A DNA stretch of 64,000 nucleotides from Curvibacter gracilis ATCC BAA-807. Lineage in GTDB: Bacteria; Pseudomonadota; Gammaproteobacteria; Burkholderiales; Burkholderiaceae_C. The notes beneath the pieces were generated by a model. It searched no databases and was not told the DNA's origin. It saw only the letters and a list, made by a program, of their open reading frames with translations. The position numbers and the translations under genes are program-made. This document shows, in pieces, positions 8,226-16,476 of this stretch; within the stretch, counting starts at the first letter, position 1, and each line of letters opens with the position of its first letter. The DNA lies in the NCBI RefSeq assembly GCF_000518645.1, contig NZ_JADZ01000004.1:431936-495935 (forward strand), given 5' to 3'.

Positions 8226-8591
8226 ATGAAGACCCCCATTCTCACGCTGACGCTTGTCGCTGGTCTGCTGTGCGCCGCATCGGGCTTCGCACAGACCGCC
8301 GCCCCTGCAGCCCCTGTCGCCCCCGCCGCCAAGGCGCCAGCCTCTGCGCCGGTTGCCACAGCGCCAGTGCCGGCAGTTGTCACGACCCCTGCGCCTGCCC
8401 AATCGCCTGCGGCAGCCGCCTCGGCACCTGGCGGCACCCACGGGCAGGTCTGGGTCAATACCAAATCGCACGTTTACCACTGCGAGGGCAGCAAATCGTA
8501 TGGCAAGACCAAGTCTGGCGAGTACATGACCGAAGCCGACGCCAAGGCCAAGGGCAACCACGCCGACCACGGCAAAGCCTGCGCGAAGTGA
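8226..8591 (+). CDS. Small exported protein with Ala/Pro linker and conserved C-terminal domain
   Basis: 121 aa. A signal peptide (1-23, GFAQ/T) leads into about 45 residues of almost pure Ala/Pro/Val. A compact domain follows (GQVWVNTKSHVYHCEGSKSY...GEYMTEADAKAKG...HGKAC) with two Cys and several His. The C-terminal module recurs in small exported proteins of Burkholderiales as far as I recall; no function is known. The ATG follows AAAGGA at a good distance. The next exported protein gene starts 21 bp after its stop, so the two are likely co-transcribed. Confidence 0.75.
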   Translation: MKTPILTLTLVAGLLCAASGFAQTAAPAAPVAPAAKAPASAPVATAPVPAVVTTPAPAQSPAAAASAPGGTHGQVWVNTKSHVYHCEGSKSYGKTKSGEYMTEADAKAKGNHADHGKACAK

Positions 8592-8612
8592 ATTTTTGAC
8601 AAGAGGTTTTCC

Positions 8613-8972
8613 ATGAAGAAATTTGTTCGATCTGCTGTCCTGGCGGCCGGCTGTCTGGCCGCCCTGGGTTTTTCTGCTTCGCCGGCCTATGCGCTGGGCT
8701 GTATCAGTGGCGCCACGGCCGGTGCTTTTGCGGGGCATGTCGCCGGTGGGCACGCGGTCATGGGCGCTGCCGCCGGCTGTCTTGTGGGGCATGAATTGGC
8801 AGTCAAACGCGATCGTGAAGCGGAAGCCAACAAGTTGATTGCCCATTACGAAACGGCGCCAGAGGGCAGTGCAGAGCGCACCAGGGATTTGGCAGGCATC
8901 GACAAGCTGGCTCGTAAAAATGTGCCCATCGCCGTCCAATGGGTGCAAGAGCACGGCATCCACAGTCATTGA
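8613..8972 (+). CDS. Small exported protein with a glycine-zipper segment
   Basis: 119 aa. The signal peptide is 1-28 (SPAYA/L). Residues 33-62 form a Gly/Ala-rich zipper (GATAGAFAGHVAGGHAVMGA, then AGCLVGHELA) typical of membrane-associating or oligomerising small proteins. The rest is charged and helical. An SD-like AAGAGG precedes the ATG. It is the last gene before a hairpin. The function is unknown; it is probably envelope-associated. Confidence 0.7.
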   Translation: MKKFVRSAVLAAGCLAALGFSASPAYALGCISGATAGAFAGHVAGGHAVMGAAAGCLVGHELAVKRDREAEANKLIAHYETAPEGSAERTRDLAGIDKLARKNVPIAVQWVQEHGIHSH

Positions 8973-8979
8973 TTTGGGC

Positions 8980-8999
8980 GCTGGCCGGCTGCGGCCAGC
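8980..8999. terminator. Hairpin between convergent genes
   Basis: A GCTGGCC/GGCCAGC 7-bp perfect stem with a 6-nt loop lies between the stop codons of two convergent genes (8972 and 9012). There is no clear U-tract, so it is only a candidate bidirectional terminator. Confidence 0.45.
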
Positions 9000-9011
9000 C
9001 CCCGAGACGGT

Positions 9012-10343
9012 TCAACGACGCGTTGCTGGATGGTCTGAAGCGCTGACCCGCCAGACCACATTGCCCACGTCGTCGGCCACCAGCAGTGCGCCTTGCCGGT
9101 CGATGGCCACGCCCACCGGGCGGCCATAGGCCCCGCCCTCGCCATCCAGAAAACCGGTCAGCACCGCCAGGGGTGGCGCTCCCGAGGGGCGTGCGCCGTC
9201 GAAGGGCACAAAGATCACCTGGTAGCCGCTGTGCGGGCGGCGGTTCCAGGACCCGTGCTGGCCGATGAACATGCCCTGGGCAAACCGGCCTGGCAGGCGG
9301 TTGCCCTCGGCCGCTGCCAAGCCCAGCGAGGCGGTGTGCGGCCCCAGCGCGTAGTCGGGCACCAGGGCGCTGGCCACCCGTTCGGGGGCCTGGGGCTGCA
9401 CGCGTTCGTCGAGGTGCTGGCCGAAGTAGCTGTAGGGCCAGCCGTAAAAGCCGCCGTCCCGCACCGAGCTCAGGTAGTCGGGCACCAGGTCGCTGCCGAT
9501 CTCGTCACGTTCGTTGACCACCGTCCACAGCACGCCATCGCTGGCCCAGGCCATGCCATTGGGGTTGCGCAGGCCGCTGGCGAAAACGCGGTGCGTGCCG
9601 CTGGCCAGGTCCAGCTCCCAGATGGCGGCGCGCCCGTCTTCGGCGGCCATGCCGTTCTCGGCCACATTGCTGTTGGAGCCCACGCTCACGTAGAGCTTGC
9701 GGCCATCGGCGCTGGCCAGCAGGTTCTTGGTCCAATGGTGGTTGATGGGGCCGGCCGGCAGCCTGGCCACCAACTCGCCTGGGGCGCTGATCTGCGTCTG
9801 CCCCGGCGTGTAGGGGAAGCGCAGCACGGCATCGGTGTTGGCCACATACAGGTGCTGGCCCAGCAGCACCATGCCAAACGGCGCGTTGAGGCCGCTCAGA
9901 AAAGCATGGCGTTCATCGGCCACGCCGCGGCCCTGGCTGTCGCGCAGCAGGGTGATGCGGTTGGCGCTGGGTGCCGCGGCCCCGGCCCGCTTCATCACCA
10001 GGCGGGCCACGGCCCCCTTGAGGCCCGTGCTGTCATCGGGCCGCGCCGGCGCATTGGTTTCGGCCACCAGCACATCGCCATTGGGCAGCACCAGCAACCA
10101 GCGGGGGTGGTCCAGGCCACGGGCAAAAGCGGCCACCCGTGTGCCCTCGGCGGCCTGGGGTGTCACACCCTCAGGCCAACCCCGGGCGGGGGCGATGTTG
10201 ACGGTGGGGATCAGCGTGGGGTTGGGCGCCACCCAGCGCGGGTGCGGCCCGGTGCCTTCGGCCACGGTGAGCAAGGCGGTGTCACCACAGGCGGCCAGCA
10301 ACAGGCTGCTGGCACTGAGCAAGGCAAGGCGCAAGGTGTTCAT
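9012..10343 (-). CDS. PQQ-dependent sugar dehydrogenase-type lipoprotein
   Basis: 443 aa. The ATG chosen has AGGAG nine bases upstream and gives a clean lipoprotein signal ending LLLAAC with Cys19 as the lipidation site. The mature part is a glucose/sorbosone dehydrogenase-type beta-propeller: GLDHPRWLLVLPNGDVLVAE, GLNAPFGMVL, LYVSVGSNSN, GLRNPNGMAW and GQHGSWNRRP are typical blade motifs. Such proteins oxidise aldoses or related polyols in the periplasm when loaded with PQQ. No PQQ biosynthesis genes are in the window and the real substrate is unknown. Confidence 0.88.
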   Translation of the reverse strand: MNTLRLALLSASSLLLAACGDTALLTVAEGTGPHPRWVAPNPTLIPTVNIAPARGWPEGVTPQAAEGTRVAAFARGLDHPRWLLVLPNGDVLVAETNAPARPDDSTGLKGAVARLVMKRAGAAAPSANRITLLRDSQGRGVADERHAFLSGLNAPFGMVLLGQHLYVANTDAVLRFPYTPGQTQISAPGELVARLPAGPINHHWTKNLLASADGRKLYVSVGSNSNVAENGMAAEDGRAAIWELDLASGTHRVFASGLRNPNGMAWASDGVLWTVVNERDEIGSDLVPDYLSSVRDGGFYGWPYSYFGQHLDERVQPQAPERVASALVPDYALGPHTASLGLAAAEGNRLPGRFAQGMFIGQHGSWNRRPHSGYQVIFVPFDGARPSGAPPLAVLTGFLDGEGGAYGRPVGVAIDRQGALLVADDVGNVVWRVSASDHPATRR

Positions 10344-10593
10344 CTGAGGCTCCTGATGGGCATGGGCTGCAGGGCATTCTGGCCCGGCGAGTGCCCATTG
10401 TCTTTGCCGTCGGCAGGCCCGCCTGTGTGCGAGCGCACAGACACGGCATGCAGCAGGGTAGATCATGGGGTCTGCAGCAGGCCGTACCCTGGCACAGCTC
10501 ACCGCCAACCCTCTGGCCAAACGTGGCCATCCTTTTCCAGCCCTGCCGGCCCATCGCCTCATCGCTCCACATCCAAGCTCACAGGAACTTCCC

Positions 10594-10737
10594 ATGCTTC
10601 AAACCCTTGTCATCATCTTGCTCGTGCTGTGGGTGCTCGGCCTGATCACCTCCACCACACTGGGTGGCTTCATCCATATCTTGCTGGTGATCGCTGTCGT
10701 GTTGTTCCTGTTTCGCCTGCTGGGCGGCTCGCGCTAG
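10594..10737 (+). CDS. Lmo0937-type small membrane protein
   Basis: 47 aa. Two hydrophobic helices (LVIILLVLWVLGLI and FIHILLVIAVVLFLFRLL) flank a short Ser/Thr/Gly turn. An AGGA lies 8 bases before the ATG. It matches the small Lmo0937/DUF5670 membrane protein family, often next to stress genes such as csbD, as here. A rho-independent terminator follows directly, so it is probably a monocistronic unit. Confidence 0.8.
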   Translation: MLQTLVIILLVLWVLGLITSTTLGGFIHILLVIAVVLFLFRLLGGSR

Positions 10738-10756
10738 CCTGTCGCCTGCCATGAGG

Positions 10757-10786
10757 GCACTGGGTGCGCCAGTGCACCGATTTTTC
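10757..10786 (+). terminator. Rho-independent terminator after the Lmo0937-type gene
   Basis: A perfect 7-bp stem, GCACTGG/CCAGTGC, has a 5-nt loop and is followed within five bases by TTTTT. It lies 20 bp past the stop codon. Confidence 0.7.
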
Positions 10787-10869
10787 TCGCGTGTTGCTTC
10801 AGGCTATGGCTGTGCTCTTCATGTCGAAGGCACGGTGCAGATGGAATCCTACCCATCGGAGAAATACCC

Positions 10870-11079
10870 ATGATCAACAAAGACCAGATTGCAGGCGCCG
10901 CCAAAACAGCGCTGGGCAAGACCCAGGTGGCCGCCGGCAAGGCGGTTGACAACAAGTCGTTGCAGGCCAAGGGCCTGAAGAACCAGGTCAAGGGAAGCCT
11001 GCAGGCCCGCAAGGGCGACGCCATCGAGGCGGTGGACGATGCCGCCAAGGCCGTGAAGTCCGAGGTGGGTGGCCCCTGA
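10870..11079 (+). CDS. CsbD-family stress protein
   Basis: 69 aa. It is hydrophilic, Lys/Ala/Gly-rich and low in hydrophobic residues. The repeats KTALGKTQVAAGKAV and KGLKNQVKGSLQARKGDA match the CsbD pattern. GGAG lies about 10 bases before the ATG. CsbD proteins are abundant, largely unstructured general-stress proteins; the molecular role is unclear. Confidence 0.85.
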   Translation: MINKDQIAGAAKTALGKTQVAAGKAVDNKSLQAKGLKNQVKGSLQARKGDAIEAVDDAAKAVKSEVGGP

Positions 11080-11254
11080 GCGCTGGCCTGCTGCCGGGCA
11101 CTTGGCACAGGCGTCAAGCAGGCCGGTGCCCGGCTTCGTGTCAGTCGGGCGTGGGAGGAGGTCGTCGGAAGTGGTTGTGGACGGTCGTCCTGGACGGTGT
11201 TGGTCGAAGGTGGCATCCCGCAAAATACGCGTTTGCCGCCCACCGACCCTCCCC

Positions 11255-12148
11255 ATGACCCGCCATGCCATCAGCGATCTATTGGCGTTCCTGGCCGTTG
11301 CCCAGGAGCGCAGCTTCACCCGTGCTGCAGCCAAGCTCGGGGTCTCGCAATCGGCCCTCAGCCACACCGTGCGCGCGCTGGAGACCCGTCTCGGCGTGCG
11401 CCTGCTGACACGCACCACGCGCAGCGTCTCGCCCACCGAGGCGGGCGAGCGCCTGATGGCCACGGTGGCGCCGCGCCTGCAGGAGATCGAGGAAGAGGTG
11501 CAGGCCGTCAGCGACTTGGGCGACAAGGTGGGGGGCACCATCCGCATCACGGCAATCGATCATGTCGTGGACAGCCTGATCTGGCCCCGGCTGGCACCTT
11601 TGCTTCACGCCTATCCCGACCTCAAGGTGGAGCTCAGCTCAGACTACCGCATGGTGGACATCGTGGCCGAGCGCTTCGACATCGGTGTGCGCTGGGGTGA
11701 CCAGGTGGCCCGCGACATGATTGCCGTGCGCCTGGCCCCCGACATGCCCATGCACATCGTGGCCAGCCCCGACCATGTGAGCCGGTGGGGTGCGCCTCAG
11801 GAACCGGCGGACCTGCTGCAGCACAACTGCATCACCTTGCGCCTGGCGAGCAGCGGGGGCGTGTATGCCTGGGAGCTTTGTCAGGGCGAACGCCAGATCC
11901 AGGCCAGGGTGAGCGGGCAGGCCACCTTCAATGGCGCCTACCAGATGCTGAACGCGGCGCTGGCGGGGGTGGGGCTGGCTTTTCTGCCGCAAGACCTGGT
12001 GGCCGAGCACCTGGCCAGCGGTCGCCTGGTGAGCCTGATGCGCGACTGGTGCCCGGTCTTTCCGGGGCTGCATGCCTATTACCCGAGCCGTCGGCAATCG
12101 TCCAGGGCCTTGCGGCTGGTGATCGAGGCGATCCGCCTGCCGAGTTGA
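11255..12148 (+). CDS. LysR-family transcriptional regulator
   Basis: 297 aa from the ATG that places the HTH at residues 5-60 (ISDLLAFLAVAQERSFTRAA, SQSALSHTVRALE). The effector domain follows the usual LysR architecture (GTIRITAIDHV, RFDIGVRWGDQ). The frame is open upstream, but the HTH position fixes this start. It lies directly upstream of, and in the same direction as, an MFS exporter gene. The 141-bp gap contains a 20-bp perfect palindrome, so it may regulate that exporter. The branch (YafC/PecT-like) often controls efflux or oxidoreductase genes. Confidence 0.87.
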   Translation: MTRHAISDLLAFLAVAQERSFTRAAAKLGVSQSALSHTVRALETRLGVRLLTRTTRSVSPTEAGERLMATVAPRLQEIEEEVQAVSDLGDKVGGTIRITAIDHVVDSLIWPRLAPLLHAYPDLKVELSSDYRMVDIVAERFDIGVRWGDQVARDMIAVRLAPDMPMHIVASPDHVSRWGAPQEPADLLQHNCITLRLASSGGVYAWELCQGERQIQARVSGQATFNGAYQMLNAALAGVGLAFLPQDLVAEHLASGRLVSLMRDWCPVFPGLHAYYPSRRQSSRALRLVIEAIRLPS

Positions 12149-12178
12149 GGGGCCGCTACCAGCAGAGTGACGCGGCCC

Positions 12179-12198
12179 ACCCCACTCATGAGTGGGGT
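12179..12198. promoter_or_regulatory. 20-bp perfect palindrome upstream of the MFS gene
   Basis: ACCCCACTCATGAGTGGGGT is a perfect uninterrupted palindrome located 91 bp before the MFS start codon. It has no loop and no T-run after it, so an operator is more likely than a terminator. The central TCATGA also occurs in the inverted repeat at 16393-16411. Confidence 0.5.
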
Positions 12199-12289
12199 TC
12201 ATGAGGCCGTGCGGCGGTGGCCGTCTAGTCCTCAGCCCTGGCAGGTTCTAGAGTACGCGGCCGATGACCTGGCCCGTGGCCGCACTCTC

Positions 12290-13480
12290 ATGCACTCTCA
12301 GACCTCCTCTCTTGAACAGACCCCGACACAGCCTCGCGATGCCTGGAGCGCGGTGGGGTCCATGACGCTGTGCGTCGCCATGCTGATTGCCTCGGAGTTC
12401 ATGCCGGTGAGTCTGCTCACGCCCATGGCCGCGGACCTGCATGCCACCGAGGGCCTGCTGGGGCAGGCCATCGCCATCTCCGGCTTGTTCGCGGTGGCCA
12501 CCAGTCTCTTCATCGCGACTGTGGCCAGCCGGTTGGACCGCCGCCATGTGTTGATCGGCCTGACGGCCGTGATGGTCCTCTCGCTGGGCCTGATGGCCGA
12601 GGCACCCGATTTCGGCCTGCTGATGCTGGCGCGTGCCTTGTTGGGCATCACCATCGGCGGGTTCTGGTCGCTGGTCACGGCGACCGTGATGCAACTGGTG
12701 TCGCCGGCCCAGGTGCCTCGGGCACTGGGCCTGCTGTACATGGGCAATGCAGCGGCGACGGCGCTGGCGGCCCCGGTGGGCAGCTACCTGGGGGGCGTGG
12801 TGGGCTGGCGCTGGGTTTTCTGGCTGCTGGTGCCGGTGGGGGTGCTCACCTTGCTTTGGCAGGCCTTGGCCCTGCCCAGCATGCCGGCCACCCGGTCCAT
12901 TCCGGCCTCCCGGGTGTTGGGCCTGCTCAAGCGCCCGCATGTGCGTACCGCCGTCATGGCCTCCATGCTGACCTTTGCTGGCGCATTTGCGGCGTTCACC
13001 TATTTGCGGCCCTTTCTTGAAACCCGCACCCATGTGTCGGTCACGGAACTGTCCGTGCTGCTGTTGATCCTGGGGGCCGCAGGCTTTGTCGGCACCTCGG
13101 GCGCGACGGCGCTGCTGTCGCGCTGGCTGTACCCCTTGCTGTGGGCCTGCCCCCTGCTGCTGGGGCTGGTCACCCTGGGCCTGATCGAACTGGCCCCGGT
13201 GGTCTGGATGACCGCCGCTGGCCTGGCATGCTGGGGGGCGTTGAACGCGGCCGTCCCGGTGGCCTGGTTCAACTGGCTGGCCCAGGAGGTGCAGGATGAA
13301 CCCGAGGCCGGTGGCGGCCTGATGGTGGCGTCCATCCAGATGGCCATCATGGCGGGTGCCGGGCTGGGCGGGGCGCTGCTCGACCATGGGTCGGTCAATG
13401 CCACCTTTGTGGGAGGTGCGGCACTGTTGTTGGCGGCCACGTTGGTGGCTGCCTCGCGCCGTCGGCTTCAAGCGGTTTGA
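12290..13480 (+). CDS. MFS drug/metabolite exporter (DHA1, NepI/YdhP-like)
   Basis: 396 aa with about 12 TM helices. The cytoplasmic loop motif A-like SRLDRRHVLIGLT lies between TM2 and TM3, and motif C-like GAPVGSYLGG is replaced by AAPVGSYLGGVVGWRWVFW in TM5. The N-terminus (SEFMPVSLLTPMAADL) is the signature of the arabinose/purine-nucleoside efflux group of DHA1. Proton-driven export of a small organic compound is expected. The ATG was chosen because the in-frame upstream region overlaps the palindromic control region. It is preceded by a LysR gene and ends convergent with the molybdenum hydroxylase operon. Confidence 0.88.
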   Translation: MHSQTSSLEQTPTQPRDAWSAVGSMTLCVAMLIASEFMPVSLLTPMAADLHATEGLLGQAIAISGLFAVATSLFIATVASRLDRRHVLIGLTAVMVLSLGLMAEAPDFGLLMLARALLGITIGGFWSLVTATVMQLVSPAQVPRALGLLYMGNAAATALAAPVGSYLGGVVGWRWVFWLLVPVGVLTLLWQALALPSMPATRSIPASRVLGLLKRPHVRTAVMASMLTFAGAFAAFTYLRPFLETRTHVSVTELSVLLLILGAAGFVGTSGATALLSRWLYPLLWACPLLLGLVTLGLIELAPVVWMTAAGLACWGALNAAVPVAWFNWLAQEVQDEPEAGGGLMVASIQMAIMAGAGLGGALLDHGSVNATFVGGAALLLAATLVAASRRRLQAV

Positions 13481-13489
13481 GGCAAGGCA

Positions 13490-13513
13490 GCGAACTGTGC
13501 GGGTTCAGTTCGC
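13490..13513. terminator. Hairpin between convergent MFS and hydroxylase genes
   Basis: An 8-bp perfect stem, GCGAACTG/CAGTTCGC, with an 8-nt loop sits 9 bp after the MFS stop and 33 bp before the convergent stop. The U-tract is weak on both sides. Confidence 0.45.
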
Positions 13514-13545
13514 TCTGTCGCCCAGTCGCCGCTGGCAGCCGGCGT

Positions 13546-15831
13546 TCAGGCCTTGCGCAGTTGCTGGCGCACCGGCAGCGACCGGATGCGCTTGCCGGTG
13601 GCTGCAAAGAGGGCATTGGCCAGCGCCGGGGCCACGGGGGGCACAGGGGGTTCGCCCACGCCGCCGGGGGGCAGTGTGGGATCGCCGCCGACCAGGTGGG
13701 TGCGGATGGTGCGCGGTGACTGTGCGTGACGCAGCACCTCGTAGTCGTGGTAGTTGCTTTGCTGCACGCGCCCGTTCTGGAACGTGATCTCGCCCGTCAG
13801 GGCCAAGGACAGGCCCATCACCGCTGCGCCCTCCATCTGCGCACGGATGCGCTCTGGATGGATCTGCGGGCCGCAATCCAGGGCCATGTCCACCGCCACG
13901 ATGCTCAGGTCTCCGTCGGGTTTGACGGCCACCTCCACCACGGTGGCGGTGTAGGTGACAAAGCTGTAGGCAAACGCCAGCCCCAGGCCGTGGCCTTGGG
14001 GCAGTTTGCGGCCCCAGCGGGCGCCGCGCGCCGCGGCTTCGATGACGGCGCGCAAGCGGCCGGTGTCGATGGGGTATTGCTGTGGTGATTCGCTGTAGTT
14101 GAAAACATCTGAGATCGAGCCTGGGTCGATCTTGCGGTCCGGGCCCAGCAGTGCCAGGGCGTAGCGCAGCGGGTCTTGCCCGGCGCGGTGGGCCAGTTCA
14201 TGGACAAAGCTCTGTGTGGCGAACACATGCGGGATGTTGGCCACCGAGCGGAACCAGCCGATGCGTGCATGGGCCGCCACTTCGGCCCGCTCGACGCGGA
14301 CATGGGGCACGTGGAAGGGCATGTTGGTGGCCGACATGCCGGTCTCGAAGGGGGCTGCCGCCTTTGCGCCGGGTGCGAACAAGGAGGTGATGGTGGGCGC
14401 TGCCGTGCGGTGCAGCCAGGCCTCGGGCAGGCCGTCTGGCCTGAGCGCCGCCTCCAGGTGGTCCAGCGAGACGGCATGGTAATAGCCGTGGTGGATGTCG
14501 TCCTCCCGCGTCCACACCAGTTTGACCGGGGTGCCGGGCAGGGCCTTGGCCACCAGCGCAGCTTCGCTCACGTAGTCGGGCTTGGACTTGCGGCCAAAGC
14601 CGCCCCCCAGCAACAACACGTTGACCTTGACCTGCGACGGCTTGAGGCCCAGGGTGGCAGCCACGCCATCGAGCGCGGCCTGTGGGTTCTGCGTCGATGT
14701 CCAGACTTCACAGCCCTGCTCGTTGACCAGCGCCGTGGCCACGGGCGGCTCCATCGTGGCATGGGCCAGATGGGGCACGAAGTAGTCGGCCGAGAAACGG
14801 CGCCCTCCTGGCGCGCTGCTGAGCACCTTGGGCGCGTCTCCGTTGTCGCGAAAGACCGTGCCCGGCGCCTTGACCGCCTGCTCCTGCTCGCGCCGGAAGG
14901 CCGTCGAGTCATAGCTGCCGTTGGCGCCATCGTCCCATTGCGGGTTGAGTGCGTTGCGCCCCTGCATGGCGGCCCAGGTGTTGCGGGCCACCACCGCGAT
15001 GCCACCCAGCGGCTGGAAGGCCGGGGCACCCTGAAATCCCGGGATCTCGATCACTCGGAGGACCCCGGGCACCTTGAGCGCGGCCTCGGTATCGGCCTGC
15101 CGAAGTCTGCCCCCCACCACGGGTGGACGCGCCACGACCGCGAACACCATGCCGGGCAGCAACACATCCATGCCATAGCTGGCCTGCCCTCGGGTGATGG
15201 CCACCTGGTCGATGCCCGCCGTCTTGCCCTTGCCGATGTAGCGCCAATCGGCGGGCGTCTTGAGCTGGAGTTGCTCCCGCGTGGGCACCGCTTGCCTGGC
15301 GGCCTCTGCGGCCAGATCACCAAAGCCCAGACGGCGGCCTGTGGCGGTGTGCAAGACTTCGTGCTGCACGGCCTTGACCTCGCTCACCGGAACGGACCAG
15401 CGCGCCGCCGCTGCGGCTTCCAGCATCTGACGGGCTGCAGCGCCCACGCGGCGCATGGGCTCGAAGAAATGCCTGACGCTGCGCGAGCCGTCCACATTCT
15501 GGTTGCCAAAGCGGGCTTCATCGGCACCGGCTTGCACGACCTTGACACGGTCCCAGCGTGCTTCGAGTTCGTCGGCCACCACCATGGGCAGGCTGGTGCG
15601 CACGCCCGTGCCCATTTCGGCGCGGTGGGCCACGATGGTCACCGCACCGTCCTCGGCGATGGACACGAAGACCAAGGGGTTGTCGACAGTGCCGCCGGGC
15701 ATGGAGTCGGCGCCGTATTTTTGCGGGGCGGTGGCCTGGGCTTCGGCATCCAGCCCCATGACGAGCGCGAATGGGGCCGTCGATACCTGCAGAAAGCGGC
15801 GGCGCAGCATCAGGTTGTCGGTGCGGTTCAT
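13546..15831 (-). CDS. Molybdenum hydroxylase large subunit (IorB/xanthine-dehydrogenase family)
   Basis: 761 aa. A twin-arginine signal (RRRFLQVS near residue 11) implies export of the folded cofactor-bound enzyme. Family motifs include AHRAEMGTGVRTSLPMVVADEL, the glycine-rich LLLGGGFGRKSKPDY, ARIGWFRSVANIPHVFA, and the C-terminal GGVGEPPVPPVAPALANALF that contains the active-site Glu region. It resembles isoquinoline 1-oxidoreductase-type and membrane-associated aldehyde dehydrogenase large subunits, which hydroxylate N-heterocycles or oxidise aldehydes. The start overlaps the stop of the upstream [2Fe-2S] subunit gene by 4 bp (ATGA). No cytochrome subunit is adjacent, so the electron acceptor is unknown. 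Confidence 0.9.
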   Translation of the reverse strand: MNRTDNLMLRRRFLQVSTAPFALVMGLDAEAQATAPQKYGADSMPGGTVDNPLVFVSIAEDGAVTIVAHRAEMGTGVRTSLPMVVADELEARWDRVKVVQAGADEARFGNQNVDGSRSVRHFFEPMRRVGAAARQMLEAAAAARWSVPVSEVKAVQHEVLHTATGRRLGFGDLAAEAARQAVPTREQLQLKTPADWRYIGKGKTAGIDQVAITRGQASYGMDVLLPGMVFAVVARPPVVGGRLRQADTEAALKVPGVLRVIEIPGFQGAPAFQPLGGIAVVARNTWAAMQGRNALNPQWDDGANGSYDSTAFRREQEQAVKAPGTVFRDNGDAPKVLSSAPGGRRFSADYFVPHLAHATMEPPVATALVNEQGCEVWTSTQNPQAALDGVAATLGLKPSQVKVNVLLLGGGFGRKSKPDYVSEAALVAKALPGTPVKLVWTREDDIHHGYYHAVSLDHLEAALRPDGLPEAWLHRTAAPTITSLFAPGAKAAAPFETGMSATNMPFHVPHVRVERAEVAAHARIGWFRSVANIPHVFATQSFVHELAHRAGQDPLRYALALLGPDRKIDPGSISDVFNYSESPQQYPIDTGRLRAVIEAAARGARWGRKLPQGHGLGLAFAYSFVTYTATVVEVAVKPDGDLSIVAVDMALDCGPQIHPERIRAQMEGAAVMGLSLALTGEITFQNGRVQQSNYHDYEVLRHAQSPRTIRTHLVGGDPTLPPGGVGEPPVPPVAPALANALFAATGKRIRSLPVRQQLRKA

Positions 15832-16298
15832 GCTTTTGCTCCGGCCAGGCGGCGCGAGGCCAGTTGAATCGCCGCGCGGATGCGGGGGTAGGTGCCGCAG
15901 CGGCAGAGGTTGCCGCTCATGGCGTTGTCGATCTGGGCCTCGCTCGGCTTGGGGCTGGTCTTCAGCAAGGCCACGGCGCTCATGATCTGGCCGGCCTGGC
16001 AGTAGCCGCACTGCGCCACATTCAGATCGACCCAGGCTTGCTGGACGACGCGGCCGACCCGGTCGCTTTGCATGTGTTCAATGGTGTGCACGGGCCGACC
16101 CGCCACGGAGCCGATCGGTGTCAGGCAGGCGCGTGTGGCCTGACCATTGACGTGCACGGTGCAGGCGCCGCACAGCGCCATGCCGCAGCCGAACTTGGTG
16201 CCGGTCATGCCGAGTTCGTCGCGCAGGACCCAGAGAAGAGGGGTCTCATCCGGGGCGCTGCTGGAGCGTACCTGCTCGTTGATTCTGAGTGAGGTCAT
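15828..16298 (-). CDS. [2Fe-2S] small subunit of the molybdenum hydroxylase (IorA-like)
   Basis: 156 aa. The plant-type ferredoxin domain carries Cys38, Cys43, Cys46 and Cys58. The helical second domain carries Cys97-x2-Cys100 and Cys132-x-Cys134 (CGYC...CRC), the standard arrangement in xanthine-dehydrogenase-family small subunits. It passes electrons from the molybdenum centre of the partner subunit to an outside acceptor. It is the first gene of a two-gene operon with a 4-bp overlap. A 19-bp inverted repeat lies about 95 bp upstream of its start. It has no signal peptide, so it is probably carried out with the Tat-bearing large subunit. Confidence 0.93.
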   Translation of the reverse strand: MTSLRINEQVRSSSAPDETPLLWVLRDELGMTGTKFGCGMALCGACTVHVNGQATRACLTPIGSVAGRPVHTIEHMQSDRVGRVVQQAWVDLNVAQCGYCQAGQIMSAVALLKTSPKPSEAQIDNAMSGNLCRCGTYPRIRAAIQLASRRLAGAKA

Positions 16299-16392
16299 GG
16301 TGGTTTTGGCCAGAGGCCAGAAGGAGGGACGTCAGGGCATGGAACTTACGGTCTGAGGCCCGGCCCGACAAGACGCGCGGGCTGGCATGGGG

Positions 16393-16411
16393 TCATGAAC
16401 GGCGTTCATGA
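16393..16411. promoter_or_regulatory. Inverted repeat upstream of the molybdenum hydroxylase operon
   Basis: TCATGAAC-GGC-GTTCATGA is a perfect 8-bp dyad with a 3-bp spacer, about 95 bp upstream of the [2Fe-2S] subunit start. The form suits a dimeric regulator. The TCATGA half-site core is shared with the palindrome at 12179-12198. Confidence 0.45.
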
Positions 16412-16422
16412 ATGGCGGATCT

Positions 16423-16464
16423 GCTGGCCGGCCCGTTCCGGGTGAACCGGCCGGCCCGGCCAGC
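16423..16464 (-). terminator. GC-rich hairpin downstream of the PAS chemoreceptor
   Basis: GCTGGCCGG (16423-16431) pairs with CCGGCCAGC (16456-16464), and further short pairing is possible in the loop. It begins 13 bp past the chemoreceptor stop on the minus strand. No U-tract is visible. Confidence 0.4.
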
Positions 16465-16476
16465 ATGAGTGAGCGC

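Noticed and set aside
9093-10754. 553-codon plus-strand frame opposite the sugar dehydrogenase
   Set aside because: Antisense shadow; the minus strand shows a lipoprotein signal and beta-propeller motifs.
14176-15867. 563-codon plus-strand frame within the molybdenum hydroxylase
   Set aside because: Shadow frame; the hydroxylase motifs are on the minus strand.
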